Assembly (NCBI GenBank): GCA_963693315.1
Contig: OY856187.1
Span: 378,981,306 to 379,045,305 of the forward strand
DNA from: Diogma glabrata
Taxonomy: Eukaryota > Arthropoda > Insecta > Diptera > Cylindrotomidae
DNA: 64,000 bases
Reading direction: 5' to 3'
The notes below the pieces were generated by a model. It made no database searches, was not told where the DNA came from, and saw nothing but the letters and a program-made list of their open reading frames with translations. Both the position numbers and the translations under genes were made by a program. This document shows positions 33,601-44,950 of this stretch, piece by piece (positions within the stretch are counted from its first letter, which is position 1; every line of letters starts with the position of its first letter).

Positions 33601-33841
33601 ATACTTTTTACCGTTTATTTTTAAATTTATTTATAATAATAAAACTTCCTTATAGTAACAATTTGATTTTTATTTTTTTATTATTTTAAAGAAATAATAT
33701 GGAAAACCATAATAACACATTTTTTTTTTGCTTTTTTAGAATCAGTAGGTCCTAAAACGTCGAGAAATGCCAAAAAAGTGGGAGTAAGAATTTCACTTTT
33801 GGCTCATGAATGTAATACTTAGGTCTTTCAGACCGAAGTAA
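30671..33841. mobile_element. Foldback family F, copy 1 (complete, ~3.2 kb)
   Basis: The left end reads TTTCGGTCTGAAAGATCTAA and the right end is its inverse (TTAGGTCTTTCAGACCGAAG, starting at 33820). Both ends are followed inward by GGCATTTCTCGACGTTTTAGG-type text, then by a GGCCGGCCGGCC/GGACGGCCGG motif. The interior is made of AT-rich arrays in opposite orientation in the two halves: ~60-bp AAATCAAAAATT...TTCCAAAAATATT units and ~125-bp units with TTTTGACACACTTGACA. Between them lies a ~270-bp middle segment (32340-32610). No transposase frame was found. Partial copies are at 36143-37610 and 50515-54560. Confidence 0.8.
32940..33260. repeat. Tandem ~125-bp units in the right half of F copy 1
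   Basis: Three direct units begin TTTTGACACACTTGACA(A/T) and continue TTTTTTTGACA.ACTTATAAT and CATAATTCTC.ATAATAATAA, at about 32940, 33078 and 33228. The same unit recurs at 36500-36760 and 37190-37270 (inverted) and at 51310-51560 and 54090-54150. Confidence 0.8.
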
Positions 33842-34766
33842 CTGTTTTCGATACTTCCTTTCTTTTTCATATGAGACAGATGTAGTTTTTGTGTTTCTCA
33901 TATCTTGCATTATAGACTGTTGCATTTTATTTTGATACAGATGCTTAGCATTTTTATAGTTTGGATCGTAATGTGGGTTTTGCTTTTTCATTTTTTTTAT
34001 TGTCTCACCAAATGAAACGAATACTCACTCAATGATGAAAAGACGAGCCAGAGATTTCTAATGATTTTTTTTTGATAACCTAGTGTTTTATATGTAGCGA
34101 TTTGGTTGCAATTTCTCAGACAAGCTTTGATTTTTGATTAGTTAAATATTTGAGCTCTGGAATCGTTTAGATTTTCAATTACTTAAGTTTGGTTTTTCTT
34201 TAAAGTTTTAGGAATCTCAAACCTTGAGTGTAAATAATAGATTATTTTAGCGGCTATCGAGCTTTTATTTTTCAACTAAGGTTTTTGTTGGACTCAAAAG
34301 GAGTCAAGATGTAACTTAAAGTAGAGTAAACTGATTTTGATAATTGTATTAATAAAAAAGAAAAATTTAATCAAAAATTATAGATATTGTTTAAGATAAG
34401 AATTTGTTGTTTTTTGTGCTTTTTATTGATAGTTGAAAAATTTATATACTGGGAAGTTGTAGAAAAAGAAATATTGAGTGGATTTTTATTAATAGGATCA
34501 TCAGTGAAGGATATAAACAAAGCTTGGTAATATTATATAAGGTTAATATTGTGCCTTAAATAAATATTACTCGTGTCACGTGTGTATATTTAAACGTACT
34601 ATTACTTATAATGGTGTTTCCTTTATCAAGTTAAATTTAATATTGAAAATCACGAACACATTCTTCATCAGAAGTGAGAAAAATAAGAAAAGAAATAACC
34701 GGCAAATCTAACGGTGTTGTTTTAATTTCACCAATTTTGTGCTATCGGTACTTTAATAATTTGTTC
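33842..34766. other. AT-rich spacer
   Basis: Nothing recognised on either strand. Confidence 0.4.
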
Positions 34767-34774
34767 GCATATAC
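34767..34774. repeat. Target site duplication, left (GCATATAC)
   Basis: GCATATAC precedes CACACATGGCCAA and is repeated at 35172-35179 right after TTGGCCATCTCTG. Confidence 0.85.
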
Positions 34775-35171
34775 CACACATGGCCAAACCGCGGCTCGCG
34801 ATTCCTTATTCGGAACAACATATTGTTGTGAATCACTTTTTTCAACAATGAAGTTTATAAAATCAAACCAACTTACAAATGAGCATTTAACGGAATAATT
34901 TCATACTGCGCTAACAAACTATGAACCAGATTTCAGAAAATTCACGGCCAAGTTACAAACAAACATGCCATCTACCAGCAAGCATGTCATGTAACAAAAT
35001 TTAAATATGTATTTGTATGGATTTTTAACCATAAATACATATTTGGTTTTCAATAAAATAAATATTTCCAAACAACTGATACTTTTGAAATTTTTTATTT
35101 TTTATGTTGGCTCTCGTAACGAGAGATTATTGTACTGCGGCTCCACGTGTAATAAAGCTTGGCCATCTCTG
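34775..35171 (+). mobile_element. Miniature hAT element (397 bp)
   Basis: The termini CACACATGGCCAA and TTGGCCATCTCTG are imperfect inverted repeats flanked by the 8-bp duplication GCATATAC. Inside the left end is CCGCGGCTCGCGA and inside the right end TGCGGCTCCACG, the GGCTCGCG-type subterminal text seen in insect hAT elements of the GTF2IRD2/ZBED-like group. What remains between them is the very end of the transposase gene, so this is an internal deletion derivative that kept one coding tail. Confidence 0.88.
34803..34995 (+). pseudogene. hAT transposase C-terminal dimerisation domain remnant
   Basis: The frame reads FGTTYCCESLFSTMKFIKSN, then LTNEHL, an in-frame TAA at 34896-34898, then ALTNYEPDF...K, and closes with a stop at 34993-34995. 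The string FG.TY.CE.LFS.MK.IKS..R..L...HL is the hAT C-terminal domain as found in GTF2IRD2-like and ZBED-like proteins, which mediates transposase dimerisation. Everything upstream, including the catalytic residues, has been deleted. The internal stop means it cannot encode even this domain in full. Confidence 0.85.
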
Positions 35172-35179
35172 GCATATAC
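35172..35179. repeat. Target site duplication, right (GCATATAC)
   Basis: Identical to 34767-34774 and directly abutting the right terminus of the miniature hAT. Confidence 0.85.
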
Positions 35180-36142
35180 ATTACGTTTGAGAGTTAGTCC
35201 AGAATTTCTAGAACAAAGGTATAACTCTCGAGATATCGATGAATTTTTATAAAGCGTTAAACATGCATTCCGGAAGCTAGTTAAGTTGTTATTATTATCT
35301 AATCTGGAAAATTGACATTCCTTAAGCAAATGAGAGTCATTCGTATTATTTCTTTTGAATTGACGTTATTACACGAAAACCAGCAAGTGATATGCCAAAA
35401 CACCATTTAACATCAAACTAATATAATGGGTAGGAAACGATATTTGAGATATTAACATCGAAGCTGGATCAACACACAATCAATTACTATTAAGTTAAGT
35501 TAATTTCATATCTTTTAATTTTATTTTTTTTTATAAATTTCATAATTTTGAGTAGAAATTTCCTTTTAATTAATTATGGAATTATGGAAATTAATTAATT
35601 TCCTTAATTTTGAATTATATTCCTCTTTTATTAAATGTGATTCACTAATTTCTCTTGGTATAGAGATTTTCCTGTGCCAGAGGCCACATGTTGGATTCGT
35701 TTTTGGTTTATTTAATCCCGGTATAAAACGGATTGCCGTTTTATAATAATTGTATAACTGCTGAAATTAATTAAATAACTACAATAATTTTCTTGATTTG
35801 ACATCCTTGATTTGACAAACGACTATACTTTATAAAATCTAATTTATGGGACGTCAAGCCGCGGTTCCACCGTCGCTGCAACCAAAATTTGGAGAGGTTT
35901 AAAAAAACGTGATATGGCGTAATTGTGATAGAAAAAATAGATAAATAGATTGTGAATTTTAAAATGATTGTAGAAGTTCCAGCTTTAGAAAATTATATGA
36001 TTGGTAAAAAAATCAAAATGGCGTCTTCAAAATTGCGCCAATCAAATTTACTTTTTACCATCAAAAGCTGATTAGCTAATTATGTTTACCATTCTACGTC
36101 TTAAAAATTTATGTCTGAAGTTTCTAAATAGTTGTTCCATCA
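35180..36142. other. AT-rich spacer
   Basis: No element end or domain was recognised. A run of TTAATTAATT-type words lies at 35560-35620. Confidence 0.4.
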
Positions 36143-37610
36143 ACTATTTTGGTCTGAAAGACCAAGTATTACATTCATGAGCCAAATGAGAAATTCTTAC
36201 CCCCACTTTTTGTGGCATTTCTCAACGTTTTAGGACCTCCTGATTCTAAAAAAGCAAAAAAAAAAAAGTTTTGTCAATATGCCGGCCGTCACAACCGACG
36301 AAATCTAGAAAACCGCTGAAGGGATTTTAAAAATTCTAAAAATGTGAAAGGTACCGAACTGTACCGAAAGTGTGTCAAAAAATCCCAAGTGTGTCAAAAC
36401 AAGGAAATATGTTTATTTTTTGCTTAAAAGATGTACATTTTAAGTGATATGAGTAGGAACAAAGAATGTGGAGAAATCTTGATGGTCGTGGTTGGTATGT
36501 GAGATCAAAAACTAGATTATTGCATTAGAAGTTTGTCAAAAAAATGTTGTCAAAAGAAAGATTTTTATTTATTATTTTACCCAAGTTTTTGGAAAAAAAT
36601 AAAATTAATTATTTGTATGACATGAAATTTTATTATTATTATGAACAAATGGCATTATGAGTTTGTCAAAAAAATAATGTTAAGTGTGTCAAAAAAATGA
36701 TTTTCATTTATTCTTTTAGAAAAAAATAAAATTAGTTATTTGGATGAAATGAAATGTAATGACCATGAAATTATTAACAATTAATGCAATGAGTTTTTTA
36801 TGATATAACATCACTCAGATGGAAGTTATCTCATCATGAATAATGAGACTGAATCTAACAAAATATGGTGTGCAATTTATGAAAATTTTTTTCTATCCAT
36901 ACAATTGTCGATTAATCTAAGTAGTTTCGAACCGATGAGAACTTTAAAAAAGTATATCATTCTCATCAACATATGTTTATTAAAGTTTATAAGCGTTCAC
37001 TTTTTTTGGTAGTGTATCTAGTCGGCTAGCCCTGATGAGAATGATATCCTTTTTTAAAGGTTAATAAAAAGTTCTTATCGGTTCGAAACTAGATCGATCG
37101 ACAATTGTATGGATAGCAAAAAAATTTCATAATTTGCACACCATATTTGGTTAGATTCAGACTTATTATGAAATTATTATTATTGAGAATTTTATTGCAT
37201 TATAAGTTTGTCAAAAAAATATTGTCAAGTGTGTCAAAAAAATGATTTCATTTAATTTTTTAGTCAATTTTTTGAAAAAAAAAATTTAGTTGTTTTTTGG
37301 AAATGGAAATTTTTGAATTTGTTATAGTTTTTGAAATATTTTTGGAGTTTTGAAAAAGGTTTGCATTTTTGATTTTGTAATAATTTTTACAATATTTTTA
37401 GAATTTTGGAAAAAGTTTTAATTGTTGATTTTGTTATAATTTTTGAAATATTTTTAGAATTTCGGAAATGTTTGAATTTTCGAATTTTTAAGAATTTTCG
37501 GAATATTATTAGAATTTAGAAAAAGTTTAAATGTTTGATTTTATTCTAATTTTTGGAATTTTGAAAAAAGTTTAAATTTTTTATTTTATTCAATATTGAT
37601 TCCAATATTA
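36143..37610. mobile_element. Foldback family F, copy 2 (left half only)
   Basis: It starts with TTTTGGTCTGAAAGACCAAG, then GCATTTCTCAACGTTTTAGG, GCCGGCCGTCACAACCGACG and AATCTAGAAAACCGCTGAAG, matching the left end of copy 1 and the inverted right end of copy 3. AAAATGTGTC-type units and AAATATTTTTGGAATTTTG-type arrays follow. It fades near 37610 with no right terminus. A smaller inverted repeat (36835-37175) is inserted in it. Confidence 0.72.
36835..37175. repeat. Inverted-repeat element (~340 bp)
   Basis: The left arm (AATGAGACTGAATCTAACAA ... GTTTCGAACCGATGAGAAC) pairs with the right arm (GTTCTTATCGGTTCGAAAC ... TTAGATTCAGACTTATTATG) over about 125 bp, with a ~65-base loop. It interrupts F copy 2, so it is younger than that copy. 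Confidence 0.8.
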
Positions 37611-39242
37611 GGTCAATCTATCTTCAATCTTTCTTCTTGGGTCAATTTAATTTAGGTTAAATTTTTAATTTCATTAAACAGGCTAACGCTCTTTCGCACA
37701 ATAGCCACCTTACTTCTGCGTGAATTAAACGCAACTGGTACCATTTTTTTCACACAAAGCTGGTATTATTCTTGAATTAGAGCCATACATTTTTATTAAT
37801 GTTACGACTTTAACAAGACGCCTATACAGTCTTACCTAATTATTATATATTCCTAAGTTATTCTGACTCGAAATGACTATAAATCTTTTTCGTCATAATC
37901 TAAATAAATAAATGTAGAATACTAAGCAGGGAATAGATTTCTAAAGAAACCGAAACTGACAGTCAACTGAACGAGTCAATCGTACTTTCGACTTTTCGCA
38001 AAATCGGTGCATTGTTTTTCGCAAAATTCATTGTGATTGTATTAAACTAACGCTTTTTAGACCAAAGTAACTATAAAGATAATTTTGAAATATAAAGTAT
38101 GAATCGAACGATTGCGAAATCATCAATTAATCAATTTTACCCCACCCGAAGCCTGTAACTTGTTTTAAATTCAATAAATTCAATAAAGTCAATAATAATG
38201 TATCATTACGAAAGGGTTTTTCCTTCAGATTTGTCATCAAGGTATTGCTCATTTAATTTATAATTCATGACACCTTGACCGAACCTGCGCATTACAGAAT
38301 GATATGTTAATTAAATGGGTCAATACTATAATCAAATTACGACATAGTTGTTCCATTAGATTTGCCTTCAAAGTTATCAAAGTTGTTCTCGTTTATCTGC
38401 CTAATTTATGATACAGTAATCGAATCTTCACATAATAGGGATCGAAATGTTAATTAAATGGGCAAATACATGGTCACAGCCTCGTTACAAATTTAAAAGA
38501 GTTTATGAGAAATAGATTTAAAACTGTTTATGGTTTTCTTATCATTGAACATAATAAATTCGCCTTCTATATCACTGGGCTAAAAAAATATTCATATATG
38601 ATTATGTCATCAATTTTTAACGATTAACGATTTCAAATGACTACAGATTCTAAAAACGATAAAAAGTTGATATAAAAGTTATGCTGACAATGAAAATTTT
38701 GATAAAATTGTCGAATATTCAAAAAATCTTTTGTTAGGAAGTACCTTGGCAATCAGATAGTATGAACAAATGTGAATAACATATTCAATGTTAAGATAAA
38801 AGATGAAATTTTTGTAGGCATGCATTGTATGAGTTTATTCAGGCAAGGACATCGATACTGTTACATATAGTAATTTTTTTTTATTGTTATCTATCTCGGT
38901 TAGTCACATAATTCCGTTAAATTTAAAAAGTAAGGTCGTACATATTTGTTATTATAAAGCTTATGAATATTAAGTCAATTGAATTAATTTAATTTATTTA
39001 TTTTCAGCATGGGTAGTAATTTTTAAGGTTCTACGTTTTAAGAAAGTAAGACAAAGAACCCGTAATTCTGTATAATAAAATTTCTTAAAAACTATCAAAC
39101 TAAATTTATCATAGTCATAAAATTTGTTTTTCTGGCTCTAGGATGTTACTATCGGGTTGGTTGAGGTTACAACTCTCACTTACAGTTACAAAAAGTTATC
39201 GTTAAAAGAGAAAAACTCAGATAATAATAATATTAACTAGGA
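37611..39242. other. AT-rich DNA with a degenerate duplication
   Basis: The segments 38215-38330 and 38345-38470 are similar (TTAATTAAATGGG.CAATAC ends both; AGATTTG.C.TCAA starts both), a ~130-bp imperfect tandem duplication. No gene was recognised elsewhere. Confidence 0.4.
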
Positions 39243-39779
39243 GGGCCCGGCGTGCTTCGCTACGCTTATAAATAAAGTTTTTGCGTAGACATTTTGTTGA
39301 CATGAAAGCAATGATTTCAAAAAGTGGTAATGATAAATGCTAGCATATAATTTTTAATTTTTCTTTTTAAATATATGAATGAAAAATAATCAGAACTCTA
39401 GCTGATCAGCAGCCAAATTCTGTAACTGTGAAGCGGTGAAGTGATAAACATTTCTTCGTTTCTTTTCATTAAAAAACTTATCACTTCACCGCTTCACAAT
39501 AACAGAATTTGGCTGCAGTTCGGATATATGAAAAATTAGCGATCAAATAAGTTTTCAAGTAAGCTAATTTGATCTCTAACTTATTTGATCGCTAATTTTT
39601 CATATATCCGAACTGATCAGCTAGAGTTTTGATTATTTTTCATTCATATATTTGAAAAGAAAAATTTAAAATTATATGCTAGCATTTCTCATTACCACTT
39701 TTTAAAATCATTGCTTCTACGTCAACAAAATGTCTACGCAAAAACTTTATTTATAAGCGTAGCGAAGCACGCCGGCCCG
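39243..39779. repeat. Multi-branched palindromic element (537 bp)
   Basis: Outer arms (about 39243-39405 and 39620-39779) start GGGCCCGGCGTGCTTCGCTA and end TAGCGAAGCACGCCGGCCC, and pair over about 160 bp. Two further palindromes sit between them: 39412-39512 (AGCCAAATTCTGT.ACTGTGA against its inverse) and 39519-39618 (CGGATATATGAAAAATTAGC against its inverse). The strand could fold into a stem with two hairpin arms, a three-way cruciform. No transposase is present. Confidence 0.88.
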
Positions 39780-39975
39780 AATATACTATCGAATATACGA
39801 AGTGACCCGAAAAACGGATGGAACGAAGTTCCTTTCGATTAATTAGTGAAGGAATGGTTGAAATAAAAAAATTTTATTTTTTAAAGTTTGGGAAATTTGG
39901 GAAATTGTTTCTTTAATTTCTAATCAATAGAAAATAAAAAAATTAGTGCAGGAATTGTAATAAAATTTTATTTTT

Positions 39976-40100
39976 CAGGGTGTCAAGGGTGTCAAGATGT
40001 CAAGGTTGTCAAGGGTGTCAAGGGGGTCAAGGGTGTCATAGGGGTCAATGGCGTCAAGGGTGTCAAGGGTGTCAAGGGGTGTCAAGGGTGTCAAGGGTAC
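39976..40100. repeat. 9-bp minisatellite (TCAAGGGTG)n
   Basis: About 13 copies of GGTGTCAAG occur with single-base variants (GATGTCAAG, GGGGTCAAG, GGCGTCAAG, GGTGTCATA). It is not in any supported coding frame. Confidence 0.9.
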
Positions 40101-40570
40101 CGTTAGTGGGGAACGTATACTACGGATATACGCGTAGTAATTACTAATACCATTACACTACGTAAGGAAGTACGCGAAGTGACTGGTAGTATACTATACA
40201 ACCCACATCGAACGTATACATTTCTACGTCTTCCAAAAAAAATTCGTAGAATCAAGGACAGAAACAGTACGAATTTCATTTATATCACATTCTCTGTTAA
40301 CTTTTATAACCATTGACACATACATCAGCAGTAACATTCTCAGGTCTTTCACAAAATTCATGCATTGATTTAAAAGAACGAACGAAAGGATTCACATGAT
40401 CTAACTCAAAACCTATCTCACGCATAAGAAAAACTTCACATACATTGGCATTTCTAATCGTTTTTGTGAAAAAAAATATAAAAACAGAAAAAAAATTTCA
40501 CATGCTTTCACATCATAAGAAGACTAAAATAAAATGTATAAAAGAATAACAATAACAAAATCACATCGTA
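40101..40570. other. Spacer with short palindromic words
   Basis: At 40105-40215 several TAC/GTA words (GAACGTATACTACGGATATA, ACTACGTAAGGAAGTACGCG) form short interrupted palindromes. The rest is AT-rich with nothing recognised. Confidence 0.35.
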
Positions 40571-40721
40571 AAGCAGGCTGCAGACCTTCAATCAATTTGT
40601 CAATCAACTGAAAACGAAAATAAACGAAATAAAATTTAGGGGATTTTTACACTAAATTTTATTTCGTTTGTTTTCGTTTTCGAATTGATTGACAAATTGA
40701 TTGAAGGTCTGTAGCCTGCTT
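40571..40721. repeat. Hairpin MITE (~150 bp)
   Basis: The arms AGCAGGCTGCAGACCTTCAA ... ACGAAATAAAATTTA and TAAATTTTATTTCGT ... TTGAAGGTCTGTAGCCTGCT pair over about 66 bp around a 14-base loop. The sequence ATCGTTTTTGTGAA.AAAAAATATA follows the right end (40722) and also occurs at 40456, about 115 bp upstream of the left end. Confidence 0.88.
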
Positions 40722-41557
40722 ATCGTTTTTGTGAACAAAAAATATATACTTGGGCAATTCCATTTTCATATTGTATGTGGGAGGCCGTTGAATTCAAAAA
40801 TACATTTTAATTCGTCTATAACTTTTTTATTTATGATCCGAAAAATTCCAAAAATCTGTCAAATCTAAGTTACACTAATATTAATTAGCAGTGAAAATTT
40901 AAAATGAATCAAAATTCGAATAAAAAAGCCTTAGGCTGTGCAAAGTTTTTATTTAGCGTATTAATATATAAGATTATAGGTGAGGGACTAGTAGCTCTCA
41001 ATATAAAGAATGTCACATTAATTTTACTTATTTTGTTTTTATTTTAGAATATTGACAGAACATAAGTATTTCGTAATCCATTGAAACATACAGTTGTGGT
41101 GGGAGCAAGATAAAAAATTAATTTTGAAAAAGCTTCCCAGCTAAGCTTCTCTGCTTACACACCGGCGAATGAAAACGGAAAGCTAGATAATATATGCAGC
41201 AAATGAAACATCAAGTGGAAAATTAGGCAGATGAAGTTATTGTACAATCAAGGGACTAACTTAGATATGCTAAATAAATGATATAATACAAATTTTATTA
41301 ATCTCATATTGATTTTAGAGAAATTTTTGACATCTGGATTATCGATTTAAAACATTGAACGTCTTTAAAACTTGAGTCAATCACTTCAATGAGAGTTGCT
41401 GAAAAATGGATTACTTGACTTTAGTTTCCAGCTACTCAACATCCTATTTAAATAAAATGTGTTAAAAAGATAAGAAGTCAAAGTGGAAAATACAATTAGA
41501 TACAATTATGTTACAAATGAATAAAAAATTATTAATTAAAAGAAAAGTGAAAACCGT
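40722..41557. other. AT-rich spacer
   Basis: Nothing recognised. Confidence 0.4.
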
Positions 41558-41960
41558 GTGAATATGTGTATAAGAGATAAGAAATTGTATCAAAGTAAGT
41601 CCGACTCAGAATTATACATAGCAACCTATGAACAGCAAAAAAATGTGGTAGAGGATGAATATAAATTGCCGCTTTTTATCACTCTTAAAGGTGAATTGCA
41701 AAAATGTGGAGGTTTAAACTGTTTGGGTTTTATAAGTCCGATCAATCATAAAGCGAAACATTAGTTGGTTGATTATATAATTATGAAATTGTGTTAAAAA
41801 AATTAGCGCGTTCGTTTGAATTTGGAACCATTCACTATGACGCGATTGATTTATATATGGATTGACCATTTATACAGAAATTATTAACTGAAAGTAGTGA
41901 ATTAACTTTTGATGACGCGTACAAGAAGACAGTTAATAAAAACAGCAACTACAATTAGTG
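41558..41960 (+). pseudogene. Gypsy-type gag remnant
   Basis: A 68-codon frame at 41558-41764 (MCIRDKKLYQSKSDSELYIA at its start) of unclear origin is followed, after a frame change, by 41793-41960, which reads KKLARSFEFGTI, a stop, then PFIQKLLTESSELTFDDAYK. The combination ...FEFG.......+I..LLTE..LT+D.A is the end of the capsid domain of Gypsy-superfamily gag proteins (usual form CEFG...I...RLL.E..LTL..A). No zinc knuckle was found downstream. The stop codon and missing pieces make it inactive. Confidence 0.45.
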
Positions 41961-42199
41961 TATATAGATTCAAAAGGAAAACGGAACAAAATGTAGAAAT
42001 GTGGCATTTTAGCGCGATGTTTCCAACAGAGTTTCGCATTTTTGTAATTCTTTACCTCTAAGGGTTTTCCCTGTTTTAATACACCCAGCTTTTTACATTC
42101 AATGTTCACAAATTCTTAAACGAAACGTACAAAGTCTACCGAAACCACAGATAGTATGACATCTTCAAATATTCATTGACGTAAATGTCGATTTATTAT

Positions 42200-43200
42200 A
42201 ATTAACTCAGGGACCGATCGTGGCTTATCAGATTTTTCTACAGTGTCTGAACATTTTTAGAGATAGGTCATTTTTGACCTGCATAGATTTTTACTACGTT
42301 TCAGGTAACGTGAAGGTTGTCTCTATCTTAAAACAAGTGAACAATTTACTATCGCGATGCGAGAAACTTCAGACCGATCAATCCTTTCTTGTGCTTTCTT
42401 TATAGTCTTATGAAAAGTTGATCGACTGACATATTAAAAATATTCGTCTGAAGAAAAACTAAAACCGCCAAGGAACAGACAATACGTATATCAGACGAGA
42501 AAGTCTGGGAGGGTTAGAATTTCAGAAGTGGTCTCTGACATTAAATAATCTCGAAAAATCTAATCACTGTTGTCACTTTTCTTGAAATAGACAGGAGATT
42601 TTGATAAAGTCAGTTTTGAGTTTCTCTTTAACGGAACGGGAAGGTGGAGAGTGAATAAAAAACTTTTAAGTTGGATATACAACGAACTTGATCTCTGTTT
42701 ATTCACATGAAAGGCAACACAAACACAATATAAGTAGGTGTGAAGCAAGAATGTTCCTAAGGAGGCATTCTGTCACCCCTACGATTCCACAGTACCACTG
42801 GTCGACAAGATATTCAATGAGTTATATGATAAAGGGCTAAACACATATACAGCTATACCGATGATGTTAATATTTTTTTAAGATAATATTGGACATCTCT
42901 TTAGAAAAATGCAGAATGCCTTGAACATTTCTAACAGTTTGTGTCGCCAGAATTCTATAGCGATTAATGATTCTAAGACACATCTCGTTGCGTTTGCTAA
43001 CAAAAGACAATTAAACAACTTCACTCTTTCATCAACTAGCATCAATACAATATTAAAACTCCAAAATTGTGTGAATTATTTTACTCTTGATAAGCGGTTC
43101 ATGTTAAACTGCTTATGTTGAGACCAAATGTGCAAGGTTGGCTTTTATCGACAAATGTTGTACAAGCTTTTCACAGCAAGTTTTTTTTTCAGGATCGGTT
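42200..43200 (+). pseudogene. Degenerate Jockey/R1-type LINE reverse transcriptase
   Basis: Readable pieces on the plus strand appear in the order expected for such an enzyme. First AYQIFLQCLNIFRDRSF then GNVKVVSILKQ (equivalent to W..VVFIPK), then SFLVLSL, a stop, and SYEKLIDRHIKN (SFLLKTLEKLIDR). Next GGILSPL at about 42762, then YTDDVNI (the YADD box) near 42857-42875, then QNALNISNSLCRQNSIAIND then SKTHLVAFANKRQLNNFTL at about 42909-43035. Stops and frame changes occur throughout and a stretch between 42480 and 42720 is not recognisable. The RNase H part of the same kind of protein lies at 46490-47300, in the same orientation. Confidence 0.72.
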
Positions 43201-43776
43201 CAGCTTTTCAGGGTCAGTCTGACATTTGATCCGTATTTATTTTGGCGGTTAAACTATCACTTTTTCATTAATAGTTTTAAAAACTCCATATTTTTTAAAA
43301 AAATGAATAGTTTTAATTAATATTATTTCTTTTTCAAAATTACACATTTGTTTACAATATATTCTTTTTATTACAACAATACTAATATTATTTTTGCTAT
43401 TAAATAACTAATTTCTCTCGTTTTTTATTCCTTTTACTCAATATTTTAATGGCAAATGTTTATTAAAAATACTCCACTGTGCAGAAACAAATATGTGTTT
43501 GGCCAACCACAATTTACAACAGAACTGTTTGGAAATATAGAATTGAATTTTTCAATATCATGGACCTCGATATATATCCCTCATGTATCAGTCCTTCTAT
43601 TTTTATTTTCATGAGGCTGGCTCCACATCCGAATTTTCAAAAGCTAGAATATTCAGAGCATTTTCGCCAGGAGATGGTAGACTTCTCAATAATTTTTTTT
43701 TGTCAATACGAGAAAATAAATCGACCCATCAAACCCTGTTTTGACTATCAAACAAACTTGAATTTTTCAATATTGT
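43201..43776. repeat. Spacer containing a repeat shared with 45.0 kb
   Basis: The segment 43609-43745 (ATGAGGCTGGC.CCACATCCG, TTTTCAAAAGCTAGAATATTC, GAGATGGTAGACTTCTCAAT) matches 45006-45150 in the same orientation. The ~1.4 kb between the two copies holds copy 3 of the ~390-bp repeat. The 99-codon frame here is explained by this repeat. Confidence 0.5.
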
Positions 43777-44562
43777 AACGACTCTTCGTTGGTTCTTTTA
43801 GATTATTGAGCAAATACGACAGTAAAAAGACAGATCTTTAGTTAACAGAATCTCAAACTTTATTTGTCATCAAATTACAGCAGCTTCCGTTTTTCCTTAC
43901 AATAAATTCCAGTGTCTCCAATTTATGTACGATAAACTTCACCGCTTTTCCACAATTTGAATCAACAATATTCGGAATCGTAAAATCTGTATTTACTATT
44001 CCACAAAGTTCCAATTCTTTCACTATTAGTACCCAGGCTCAAGTACCACCGATTATTCCTTATACTTTCGAATATTTGTAAAACACTTTTAATTGCAAAA
44101 TTAAAACTGACTATCTGATATTTTTGTTCGCTTATTTATATCGAAAAATAAATAAATCGAAACTTCTATAATCCACTAGAAATCAATACTACGTAGTCCG
44201 TACATTTTGAATAGGCCAAACCTGTTTTCATTCATACTTGCATTTGTATTACCGAACTCAAATTTAATTTATGCAAAATGTATTTGTTAAAGGGAGTTAA
44301 CTTTTGATTGCCATAGAATGTAGAAAACATTTAGGCGGAACGTATTGGTTATTTATGATTAAATTAAATTAACCCATTCTGGACGAAGTTTATTACAATA
44401 TTTTTTTTTTTTTTTTTTAATAAAATGTGATGTGTAGTAGGCATTACAATATGTGTCACAACAACACATAAAAACCTTTTAAGACGAAGGTCCCACAACA
44501 ACATGCGTTCTAATGGACGCAAATCTGTTTTTTTTTTTTTTTAATTTTTTTTTGTTCAATAA
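43777..44562. other. Unassigned, possibly part of an LTR
   Basis: It begins TGTAACGACTCTTCGTTGG, a plausible LTR start (TG...), but no matching CA end, second LTR or flanking duplication was found. Long poly-T tracts lie at 44400-44419 and 44527-44551. Confidence 0.2.
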
Positions 44563-44950
44563 TGGATAACTAAACCATAAATCCTATCACATAAAATATG
44601 ACATAGGCCAATATTTCGTGAAAGGATAGAGAAAATAAAAATAAAATAAGAGATAAAAAGCAAATTTGTTTTAAAAATTTGCAGGAACAAAACTAAATTT
44701 GGTTTGCCAATAGTCCAGCTAATGGCATAATCCTTGAGTATATTTTTCAATGATTAAAGCTCAGATATATAGTTATATGAAAGCTCGTTTCTTCGAGCAA
44801 GCTACAGCATTCCAGCATCAACGAATATTCATTAGCTACGACTGAGAGTGCTAACGTTGACTGAATACAGTTCATCCGCCAGCACCCCTAAGATATCACC
44901 TTGGCTAGTGATATCTCACTACTATTGCCAGTGGTATGTGATATCTCACG
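44563..44950. repeat. Interspersed ~390-bp repeat, copy 3
   Basis: Matches 1441-1833 and 29440-29822 (AATGGATAACTAAACC, AATATGACATAGGCCAATAT, GAGAGTGCTAACGTTGACT, TCCGCCAGCACCCCTAAGAT, CCAGTGGTATGTGATATCTC). It is the most diverged of the three in the middle, around the segment equivalent to GGTCTGATTCCTC. Confidence 0.7.

Noticed and set aside
43777..44300. Solo LTR starting TGTAACGACTC
   Set aside because: No matching CA end, primer-binding site, second LTR or target duplication was found.
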